Part shown: positions 1-5,310 of the stretch, in pieces
Position numbering within the stretch: the stretch's first letter is position 1
Layout of the letters: each line of letters begins with the position of its first letter
Origin: an uncultured Bacteroidales bacterium
Lineage (GTDB): Bacteria; Bacteroidota; Bacteroidia; Bacteroidales; UBA932
Reading direction: 5' to 3'
NCBI GenBank assembly: GCA_946408295.1
Contig: CAMJRT010000068.1
Location: 1 to 6,575, forward strand
DNA: 6,575 nt
Position numbers and translations under genes: made by a program
The notes under the pieces: model-generated
What the model was told of the DNA's origin: nothing
The model's input: the letters and a program-made list of their open reading frames with translations, nothing else
Databases searched by the model: none

Positions 1-56
1 TATTTGGCGGAAAATCGTTTGGTTGTTTGGCGAAGTTTTGTTTGGTTATTTGGCGA
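1..56. repeat. 23-base-period tandem repeat, cut by the window edge
   Basis: A 17-base sequence, GTTTGGTTGTTTGGCGA, occurs at 17-33. It recurs at 40-56 with a single change (G to A at the ninth base). The last part of a third copy is visible at 1-10, in register with the same 23-base period. The six bases between copies are not conserved (11-16, 34-39, 57-62). The period is not a multiple of three, so this is unlikely to be repetitive coding sequence. The array continues, or began, left of the window. Function unknown. From here to 98 I see no gene. Confidence 0.6.
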
Positions 57-98
57 TAGTCTCATGAAAACTTTGATGATTGTAACCCTCTGGACAGC

Positions 99-130
99 AA
101 TAAAAAAACCATCGCAAGCAAATGCGACGG
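99..130 (-). terminator. Rho-independent terminator of the tRNA unit
   Basis: Read on the minus strand, an 8-bp stem (CCGTCGCA paired with TGCGATGG, one G-U pair) with a 6-base loop at 109-130 is followed directly by seven T residues (102-108) and ATT. It lies 33 bases past the tRNA-Met 3' end and points the same way, so it is the natural end of the tRNA-Gln/tRNA-Met transcript. Confidence 0.8.
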
Positions 131-162
131 GCAGATATATGGAGTATAAATAATGTCTTTTG

Positions 163-236
163 TAGCGGGAGTGGGTCACGATCCCACGACCTCCGGATTA
201 TGAATCCGACGCTCTAACCAGCTGAGCTACCCCGCC
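163..236 (-). tRNA. tRNA-Met (anticodon CAU), probably elongator
   Basis: A complete 74-base cloverleaf is visible. The acceptor arm is GGCGGGG against TCCCGCT, with G-U pairs at 1-72 and 7-66. The D arm is GCTC/GAGC, and the anticodon stem TCGGA/TCCGG has loop TTCATAA (anticodon CAT). The T stem is GTGGG/CCCAC and the discriminator is A. CCA is not encoded. The initiator hallmarks (unpaired 1-72 and three G-C pairs at the base of the anticodon stem) are absent, so the elongator is the best call; tRNA-Ile2 with lysidine-modified CAU is the alternative but fits less well. The T loop is ATCGTGA: the usual T54 and A58 are exchanged for A54 and T58, while T55 and C56 are kept. It is the second gene of a two-tRNA unit and has no promoter of its own that I can see. 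Confidence 0.93.
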
Positions 237-255
237 ATAATGCCGACTGCCGAGG

Positions 256-268
256 GATAGAAGGATTC
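256..268 (-). repeat. Partial copy of the tRNA-Gln 3' segment (att-like or tRNA remnant)
   Basis: GATAGAAGGATTC at 256-268 is identical to 440-452, which is the T-loop end, T-stem 3' strand and acceptor 3' strand of tRNA-Gln. Both copies have the same orientation, 184 bases apart. The copy sits downstream of the tRNA 3' end, the geometry seen when an element integrates into a tRNA gene, and also what a decayed tandem tRNA copy would leave. The match does not extend into the last acceptor bases. Only 13 bases agree, so chance is not excluded. Confidence 0.45.
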
Positions 269-315
269 CGCTCGCGCCTGCTCGCGCTATCCTTCGCCGC
301 CTGCGGCGGGCGGTA

Positions 316-435
316 CCACTTTGCAGCCGTGTCGGCTTCGCCGACTTTGCTTTGTGAACCGAAAAGCTTTTTGAAAACAAGTTTTCAACGCTTTTCGTTA
401 CACAAACCAGGCGCTACGCGCCCGGCTGCAAATGG
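316..435 (-). ncRNA. Predicted 120-base cloverleaf-like structured element
   Basis: A perfect 10-bp inverted repeat, TTTGCAGCCG (320-329) with CGGCTGCAAA (423-432), closes the structure. It extends to 13 pairs with one bulged base by pairing 316-318 with 433-435, which are the encoded CCA of tRNA-Gln. Inside lie three hairpins with almost no linker. These are 331-345 (6-bp stem, 3-base loop), 351-406 (long imperfect hairpin with 8-bp CGAAAAGC/GCTTTTCG and inner TTGAAAAC/GTTTTCAA stems) and 410-422 (5-bp stem, 3-base loop). Base pairing is seen directly; that it acts as an RNA, or as a folded single-stranded DNA element, is inference. Confidence 0.5.
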
Positions 436-506
436 TTGAGATAGAAGGATTCGAACCCTCACTGACAGAGCCAGAATCTGTAGTGCTACCATTACACCAT
501 ATCTCA
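436..506 (-). tRNA. tRNA-Gln (anticodon CUG)
   Basis: A complete 71-base cloverleaf: acceptor TGAGATA/TATCTCA, D arm GTGT/GCAC with GG in the loop, anticodon stem ACAGA/TCTGT with loop TTCTGGC (anticodon CTG, G at position 37), a 4-base variable region, T stem GAGGG/CCTTC with the canonical loop TTCGAAT, and discriminator A. CCA follows directly (433-435) and may be encoded rather than added, although the same three bases can also pair with 316-318 in the spacer fold. It is the first tRNA of the unit, 41 bases downstream of the -7 element. Although miaA is the next gene upstream, this tRNA is not a MiaA substrate because it lacks A36 and A37. Confidence 0.95.
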
Positions 507-547
507 ATTTGGTGTCCTTCGGCAACGCCTTGTCGCAAAAGGGACTG

Positions 548-578
548 CAAAGTTAGTCTTTTTTGTTAATTCTGCAAA
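548..578 (-). promoter_or_regulatory. Bacteroidota consensus promoter for the tRNA unit
   Basis: On the minus strand, TTTG (575-578) is separated by exactly 19 bases from TAACTTTG (548-555). This matches the Bacteroides primary-sigma consensus TTTG-N19-TANNTTTG with no mismatch. Transcription should start near 540-543, giving a leader of about 35 bases before tRNA-Gln. The leader has a weak hairpin at 511-529. The promoter sits about 50 bases past the miaA stop codon, and no convincing terminator separates them, so read-through from the aro operon into the tRNAs is also possible. Confidence 0.88.
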
Positions 579-629
579 ATTTTTGTGATTAAGTCGCTAT
601 CGCGGCCGCGCCGAGAGACTGGAAATTCC

Positions 630-1562
630 CTATACCTGGGTCCAGTGAATGACGATGCCGTCTTTTTCCATACCGCGAAGCCAGGTCATCTGGCGCTTGG
701 CGAACTGGCAGATGGCGATATAGAGGCGTTCCCGCATAAACTCGTAGGTAATTTCGCCCAGCAGGTACTGCGTGATAAAGCGGTATTCCAGCCCGTAGCG
801 AATCAGCGTTTCCGCCGGCACTCCCTCCTCCAGCAGGCTGCGGATCTCCTCAACCATTCCATTAGCCAGGCGCTCGTCCAGCCGGCGGGCGATGCGGGCG
901 CGACGCTCTTCGCGCGTAACCAGCGTTCCGATATAATACGTACGGCGCGGCAAGCCCATAACCGACGGGGCCTTTTTTCCGGGAGACCCGGCAGATTCCG
1001 AGTCAGCCGGCTTTCCGGGGGAAGCGGCCGGGTCCGTGCCGATATTTTTCCCGAAATCATAGGAACAAGTGACCGCCTCGATATACAGTCCGGAACCTCC
1101 GCAAAGAATGGGCAGGCAGCCCCGCGAGCATATATCACGATAAGCGAGCGCGAAATCACGCTGGTACGCATACACATTGTATTCGGTGCCCGGCTCGGCG
1201 ATATCCAACAGGTGAACGGGAATCTCGCCGTATTCTTCCTTGTCCTTGCCCGTGCCGATGTCCATCCGACGGTACACTTGACGGGAATCTGCGCTGATGA
1301 TTTCACAATGACAGCCCGTTGGCAGGCGTCGGTTGAGTTCGCGGGCCAGCGAGACGGCATAACGCGTTTTTCCCGAAGCCGTCGGGCCCATAATGCAGAG
1401 CAGGTCCCACGAAGTTCCATTCGCCTGTCCCACGCTCGAAGGGCCGGAAGCATCACGCATAGCGTCCCAACCCGCCCAAGCGCTCAGCAGCGCATCGACA
1501 TCGATTTCTTCCCCTTCGGGCAAGGGGGCGGGCTCGGGAATGGGTATATAGGGTCGTTTCAC
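630..1562 (-). CDS. miaA: MiaA-type tRNA dimethylallyltransferase, short form lacking the central insert
   Basis: MiaA transfers the dimethylallyl group to N6 of A37 in tRNAs that read UNN codons, in the cytoplasm. Visible motifs are Walker A GPTASGKT at residues 59-66, the SADSRQVYRRMDIGTGK block at 90-106 (Asp92 aligns with the catalytic Asp), GGSGLYI at 155-161, GLEYRFI at 257-263 and QFAKRQMTWLR at 286-296. Between GGSGLY and the late core strand, ordinary MiaA proteins carry a helical insert of roughly 60 residues that contacts tRNA and includes a RALEV-like motif. Here it is replaced by a Pro/Ser/Gly/Lys linker (about 171-205). Despite this the protein is 310 residues, because about 50 extra acidic, Pro-rich residues precede the P-loop if GTG at 1562 is used. 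An in-frame TAA lies just upstream (1575-1577). ATG at 1458-1460 would give 276 residues and is a serious alternative start. The gene lies 54 bases after the Fur-family gene, probably in the same operon. Family assignment is firm; activity without the insert is uncertain. Confidence 0.88.
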   Translation of the reverse strand: MKRPYIPIPEPAPLPEGEEIDVDALLSAWAGWDAMRDASGPSSVGQANGTSWDLLCIMGPTASGKTRYAVSLARELNRRLPTGCHCEIISADSRQVYRRMDIGTGKDKEEYGEIPVHLLDIAEPGTEYNVYAYQRDFALAYRDICSRGCLPILCGGSGLYIEAVTCSYDFGKNIGTDPAASPGKPADSESAGSPGKKAPSVMGLPRRTYYIGTLVTREERRARIARRLDERLANGMVEEIRSLLEEGVPAETLIRYGLEYRFITQYLLGEITYEFMRERLYIAICQFAKRQMTWLRGMEKDGIVIHWTQV

Positions 1563-1616
1563 GGGAGAATGGACTTACAAGCAAAGGCAATCGAACGGGA
1601 GCGGCAAGCAGGCCGG

Positions 1617-2144
1617 CTATCGCCGTGCGGTCTTTCGGGAAGCGATTTTCTTGCGACCGGATGGTGAACTCACCTGGGTGATGGTGGTCCCGGCCGCCGT
1701 CTTGTACTTGCGGCGGGTGGGCCGCACCAGAATCTGGATATCAAAACCCTCGACCGTGTAGCCCTTGAATTTTTTGCGTCCCAGGAAATCATCGACGATG
1801 CTCACCAGATCCTCGTCCATAATGTCCCGATAGACATTGTTTTCCACATCGTACATATGCGGATGCTCAAAGGCGTTGACGTCGAAAAACATCTTGTTGG
1901 TGCGGCTGGCGCGGTAGCCATAGAGCCCGAGCAGCGCCAGTTCGCGCAGGATGTTATAGACCGAGGCCTTGGTGATTTTGTCGCCGCCGTGCTCCTGGAT
2001 ATACTCCGCCACCTGGTCGGCACACGCGTGCCCCATCGCCATCATCGCTTCGTGTACGGCGATGCGCTGCGGAGTGGCTTTCAGCGCGTGTTTTTTGAGA
2101 AAAACCTTGAACGAATCAAGGTCTTTGACCGTTTTCTTGTTCAT
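1617..2144 (-). CDS. Fur-family transcriptional regulator without CxxC zinc motifs
   Basis: This 175-residue protein has the Fur/PerR fold: an N-terminal winged helix (about 15-85, with ATPQRIAVHEAM and ITKASVYNILRELALLGL) and a short dimerisation domain. Compared with Bacillus PerR, the regulatory metal ligands appear conserved: His39, Asp88, His94, His96 and Asp107. The structural-zinc cysteines after the HxH motif are replaced (Asp99 and Asn102 at the CxxC positions) and there is no second CxxC; the only Cys is residue 41. The last 33 residues form a strongly basic Lys/Arg tail unlike most Fur proteins. I chose ATG at 2144 because it lies two bases after the aroC stop and the fold starts there; a longer reading to 2219 runs into aroC. 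Metal, redox or other signal cannot be told from sequence. Its coupling to chorismate synthase suggests a target in aromatic, siderophore or quinone metabolism, which is inference. Confidence 0.85.
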   Translation of the reverse strand: MNKKTVKDLDSFKVFLKKHALKATPQRIAVHEAMMAMGHACADQVAEYIQEHGGDKITKASVYNILRELALLGLYGYRASRTNKMFFDVNAFEHPHMYDVENNVYRDIMDEDLVSIVDDFLGRKKFKGYTVEGFDIQILVRPTRRKYKTAAGTTITQVSSPSGRKKIASRKTARR

Positions 2145-2146
2145 TA

Positions 2147-3199
2147 TTATACCAATTGGTCGGCCAGCACGAGGGCGGCCATCGCTTCTACAATAACCGG
2201 GGTACGCAAGGCAAAACACACATCGTGACGCCCGGGAACCGACAATGCGGTCATCTTGTCCGTCACGAAATTGAGGGTCTGCTGCTCCTTGGCGATGCTG
2301 GAAGTGGGCTTGAAGGCCACTCGGAACACGATATCCTCTCCGTTGCTGATGCCGCCGTTGATGCCGCCCGCTCCATTTTTGACAGGATGGCCGTCCGGGC
2401 CGAAGGGGTCGTTGTGTTCGGAGCCTTTCATCGCGGCCGCCTTGAAACCGTCGCCGAATTCGATGCCGCGCACGCCGGGAATGGCGAAAATGGCGTGCGA
2501 AATACGGGACTCCAGCGAGTCAAAGAACGGTTCGCCAAGGCCGACGGGCACTTCGCTGATGACGCACTCCACCACAGCCCCGAGCGAATCCCCCTCCGCC
2601 ATCGCCGCATCCAGGGCCTCCCGCCACTTCTTTTCGGAATGGTTACCCCGACGGATGCCGCCAAGTTCCACGATGCTCGCCCTGATGTCGCAAGGCTTGG
2701 GGCCGTCCCCCTTACCGGCAGCGCCTTTTACTCGGACCGGCTCCTCGTCTTCCCCCTCCAGCACGGAAGCGATGGCTTTCTTGGCCACCACGCCGGCCGC
2801 CACGATGGGAAGGGTCAGCCGACCGGAAAAATGGCCGCCCCCGCGCGGGTCGTTGAAGGAATCAAATTTGACATCCGCCACAAAATCCGCGTGCCCGGGA
2901 CGGGGAACCTGCTGCAGAATATCATAATCGCTGCTGTGCGTATTGGTGTTTTTAAACAGAATGGCCAGCGGCGCGCCGGTCGTATGATCCTCATACACCC
3001 CGCTCAGAATGACGGGTTCGTCCGCCTCAATGCGCGGCGTGGTTCCCTTGCCGCCGCTTTTGCGCCGGCGAATGTCCGAAACGAAGTCTTCCACGGTCAG
3101 CGGAATCCCGGCCGGAACCCCGTCCAGGACTACCCCTATGGCCTCACCGTGCGATTCGCCAAAGAGCGATACGATAAAATTTCTTCCGAAAGTATTCAT
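2147..3199 (-). CDS. aroC: Chorismate synthase
   Basis: This enzyme converts 5-enolpyruvylshikimate-3-phosphate to chorismate, the last shikimate-pathway step, using reduced FMN. At 350 residues the length is normal. Signature blocks in order are GESHG at 14-18 (catalytic His17), RRR at 44-46, RPGHAD at 100-105 (His103), RGGGHFSGR at 119-127, GIEFGDGF at 245-252, GGINGGISNGEDI at 278-290 and RHDVC at 324-328 (Asp326). All key acid/base and FMN/phosphate residues are present. A charged, low-complexity stretch at about 147-171 sits where relatives have a short loop. Its ATG overlaps the stop of the aroD-aroA gene as ATGA, indicating translational coupling. The Fur-family gene starts two bases after its stop. 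The monofunctional form has no flavin reductase domain. Confidence 0.97.
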   Translation of the reverse strand: MNTFGRNFIVSLFGESHGEAIGVVLDGVPAGIPLTVEDFVSDIRRRKSGGKGTTPRIEADEPVILSGVYEDHTTGAPLAILFKNTNTHSSDYDILQQVPRPGHADFVADVKFDSFNDPRGGGHFSGRLTLPIVAAGVVAKKAIASVLEGEDEEPVRVKGAAGKGDGPKPCDIRASIVELGGIRRGNHSEKKWREALDAAMAEGDSLGAVVECVISEVPVGLGEPFFDSLESRISHAIFAIPGVRGIEFGDGFKAAAMKGSEHNDPFGPDGHPVKNGAGGINGGISNGEDIVFRVAFKPTSSIAKEQQTLNFVTDKMTALSVPGRHDVCFALRTPVIVEAMAALVLADQLV

Positions 3200-5307
3200 G
3201 CTAATAACTGTTGAAAACTTGTAAAAAAGCCGGGAAAGGATTTCTCCACACAGGCTTCGTTGTCAATGACAATCGGACTGTCCGCGCCCAGCGAAGCGAC
3301 TTTCAGCGCCATCACCATCCGATGGTCGTCGCAGGAAGTGTACTCTCCCCCGCGCAGCAAGCGGCCGCTCAAAAGACGGTGGGCCAGAGAAAGGCCCTCG
3401 ATGACCATCTCATCGCCCTCCAGACGCACCACAACTCCCATTTGCGTGAGCATATTCACGATGGCCTTGCCGCGATGACTCTCCTTATGGGCCAGCCGGC
3501 CCACTCCCCCGATGCGGCTTTCTCCCTCACAAAAAGCGGCCAGTACCGCCAGAATAGGGAAAAGGTCGGGACAGTGGCTGGCATCGAGGCTGAACGCCTG
3601 CAAAGGGGCCCGCTGGACGACCAGTTCGCCCCGCTCGCCATCCAACTGGCTCAAACAGGCTCCGCAGTCCATCAGCACGTCCATAATGCTCAAATCGGCC
3701 TGCAAAGAGGTGGTGTCCAAGCCTTTCAGCACCAGAGGAGCCGCCGCGCCGAGGCGTTTTCCGCCCCCGGCCCCGAAAATGGCGCCCGCCACCAGGAAAT
3801 TGGCAGCCGCGCTCCAATCGCCTTCCAAGGGCATCTCGCAAGCCTTATAGGCACCGCCGCCCTTGATTTTGAACAGGATGCCGGTACACAGGTTCCAATC
3901 CCCTTCGCTCTCCATAAAATCCCGGCCGCCCAGCAACTCGTTGCCGATGCGGATGCCGAAATGCTTGAGTACATCCAGTGTAATGAATATATAAGGAATG
4001 CTCTTGGGGTCGGACACCGAAAGCGTCGTATTCTTTTCGCCCAAGGGCAGGGCCATCAGCAAACCGGATATCAGTTGAGAGCCGTGCCGTCCGGAAATAT
4101 CCACGCGGCCGCACCCCAGCGGTCCTTTCACCCGCAAAGGTACCTGTGCCTCCGCCGAAGACGAAGACGCAGACGGCCCTTCCGCACTTTCCGCCGAAGC
4201 CGGGCTTCCCACATTCTCAATCTTTGCCCCGAAAGCATCCAAAATCTCTTTGGCTCCGCCCAGCGGTCTTTTCAGCAAGGTCCTTTCCCCCTCGATCAGC
4301 ACGCTCTCCTGGGAGAGCATCGCACAAAGGGGAATCATCATCCGGGTCAGCAACCCGGACTCGCCGGTAAAGAGCGTTTGGAGCGCCAGGCCGTTTTTGC
4401 GGGCGGCGATGCCCGTAATCCGCAGGTTCTCACCAACGCCGTCCGAGGCCTTTTCGCGCTCTACGGTCGCCCCCAGACCGGCGGCCACCGCCAGCGCCGC
4501 CTCATTGTCCCGGCAAGGGGTGTACCCCGTCAGCACGGAGGTTCCTTCCGCCAACGCCGCCGCGATGATGGCACGCTGCGCGAAACTCTTGGAACAAGGT
4601 ATCACCGGACTTTCGGCCGCTGCTTGCATTCCAGCCTCGCCGGGAGCCGCCTGTGCCTCGCCGGCCGCGACGCGCGCGCCCCCGTACACCGCCTGACACA
4701 GGGCCTCGTAAGCCCATTGCCCGGCTGCGGTCGCTTCCGCCTCCGTCAAAGCCGCATAGGTATAGGGCGAACCCAGGCGCAGGCAATCCAAGCGGGAGGC
4801 GCGTCCCTCTTCTCCCATCGAAAAGGCCACCAGGCCCCCGCGGGCGGGACGACGGTCGGCATCCGTCCACAAGGCTTCATCATACAACGACAACACCCGG
4901 GCCGCATCTTCCTGCGAATGGGCGGTGGTCACGATTTTGACCCATTCCGCCCCGTGGTACAGGCATTTTTCCACCATCGCCTTGAGGGCTTCAAGCGAGG
5001 GAGTCCCCTCGAAATCGTGCCACGAGCGAATGTAGCGCGTGCCATATTCCCGGGCCAGCGTCCGCAGGGTAGTCGCCAGCGATTTGGGGGCTTCGATTTC
5101 CACATCCACAAAGGAGGCGCCGGCTTTGATGGCCGCCGTCAGCAAGATACGGCAGGTGGCGATGGTCGGCGTATCGCTGGAAAACACCTCCTCCACCTCG
5201 TCCTCCGTCAGGGGGCAGCGGTCCAGGCGGATTTCCGCCATTTCAACACGGGAAAGCAAGGCCAGGATTTCCTCGCAAGTCTTGTTTTGTAGGCTGACGC
5301 AAACCAT
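3196..5307 (-). CDS. Bifunctional type I 3-dehydroquinate dehydratase / EPSP synthase (AroD-AroA fusion)
   Basis: One uninterrupted 703-residue frame encodes two shikimate enzymes. Residues 1-208 are a type I (Schiff-base) dehydroquinate dehydratase: EIRLD (25-29), Glu70, the HD pair at His97, Lys124 in VKIV as the Schiff-base lysine, SRL with Arg172, and Gln197. After an Ala/Gly-rich linker (209-232), residues 233-703 form EPSP synthase, which makes EPSP from shikimate 3-phosphate and phosphoenolpyruvate. Its blocks include PCSKS (Lys240), GESGLLTRM (315-323), GER (Arg342), GSQ (409-411), Ser436/Tyr439, Asp581 (aligned with E. coli Asp313), KES (Lys608, Glu609), DDHRM (660-664) and Lys689. 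Both active sites look complete. A Ser/Ala-rich insert occupies about 367-388. The gene begins 3 bases after aroB and overlaps aroC by 4. The two reactions are not consecutive (steps 3 and 6), so co-regulation or scaffolding is likelier than direct channelling; that is inference. Both domain assignments are secure. Confidence 0.96.
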   Translation of the reverse strand: MVCVSLQNKTCEEILALLSRVEMAEIRLDRCPLTEDEVEEVFSSDTPTIATCRILLTAAIKAGASFVDVEIEAPKSLATTLRTLAREYGTRYIRSWHDFEGTPSLEALKAMVEKCLYHGAEWVKIVTTAHSQEDAARVLSLYDEALWTDADRRPARGGLVAFSMGEEGRASRLDCLRLGSPYTYAALTEAEATAAGQWAYEALCQAVYGGARVAAGEAQAAPGEAGMQAAAESPVIPCSKSFAQRAIIAAALAEGTSVLTGYTPCRDNEAALAVAAGLGATVEREKASDGVGENLRITGIAARKNGLALQTLFTGESGLLTRMMIPLCAMLSQESVLIEGERTLLKRPLGGAKEILDAFGAKIENVGSPASAESAEGPSASSSSAEAQVPLRVKGPLGCGRVDISGRHGSQLISGLLMALPLGEKNTTLSVSDPKSIPYIFITLDVLKHFGIRIGNELLGGRDFMESEGDWNLCTGILFKIKGGGAYKACEMPLEGDWSAAANFLVAGAIFGAGGGKRLGAAAPLVLKGLDTTSLQADLSIMDVLMDCGACLSQLDGERGELVVQRAPLQAFSLDASHCPDLFPILAVLAAFCEGESRIGGVGRLAHKESHRGKAIVNMLTQMGVVVRLEGDEMVIEGLSLAHRLLSGRLLRGGEYTSCDDHRMVMALKVASLGADSPIVIDNEACVEKSFPGFFTSFQQLLA

Positions 5308-5310
5308 AAC

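Larger units (their letters stand above)
237..435 (-). other. Structured spacer between tRNA-Gln and tRNA-Met
   Basis: A 199-base spacer, very long for a tRNA operon, filled almost end to end with inverted repeats. The right part (316-435) can form a cloverleaf, listed separately. The left part contains a CCGCC-TGC-GGCGG hairpin at 297-309 and a 6-bp stem (255-260 with 287-292) enclosing a tandem repeat GCTCGCGC at 270-277 and 280-287. A 13-base copy of the tRNA-Gln 3' portion lies at 256-268. No protein reading is credible. It is probably transcribed as part of the pre-tRNA and removed, or it is a small inserted repetitive element. It could also be a family-specific processing or regulatory RNA. 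Function is not known from sequence. Confidence 0.7.

Noticed and set aside
1..56. CRISPR array
   Set aside because: Units of 17 bases with 6-base gaps are far too short, and no cas gene is present.
198..380. 60-residue minus-strand frame ending in GVAQLVRASDS
   Set aside because: That ending is the classic mistranslation of a tRNA gene; the frame runs through tRNA-Met and the hairpin spacer.
600..611. Terminator for miaA at the CGCGGCCGCG palindrome
   Set aside because: The palindrome has no loop and is not followed by a T run; it may just be a GC-rich palindrome.
948..1052. Frameshift in miaA hiding the missing insert
   Set aside because: The frame is continuous, and neither of the other frames here shows the RALEV-like block or helical insert sequence.
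585..1667. 360-residue plus-strand open frame opposite miaA
   Set aside because: The minus strand carries unmistakable MiaA motifs; this frame has none and would run over the tRNA promoter.
2145..2219. 25-residue N-terminal extension of the Fur-family protein
   Set aside because: It lies wholly within aroC coding sequence; ATG at 2144 follows the aroC stop by two bases and fits the family start.
2156..3214. 352-residue plus-strand open frame opposite aroC
   Set aside because: It is a shadow of chorismate synthase, with no recognisable domain.
3211..5292. 693-residue plus-strand open frame opposite the aroD-aroA gene
   Set aside because: It mirrors the real gene, shows no family motifs, and is rich in Arg, Gln, His and Gly as expected from the complement of GC-biased codons.
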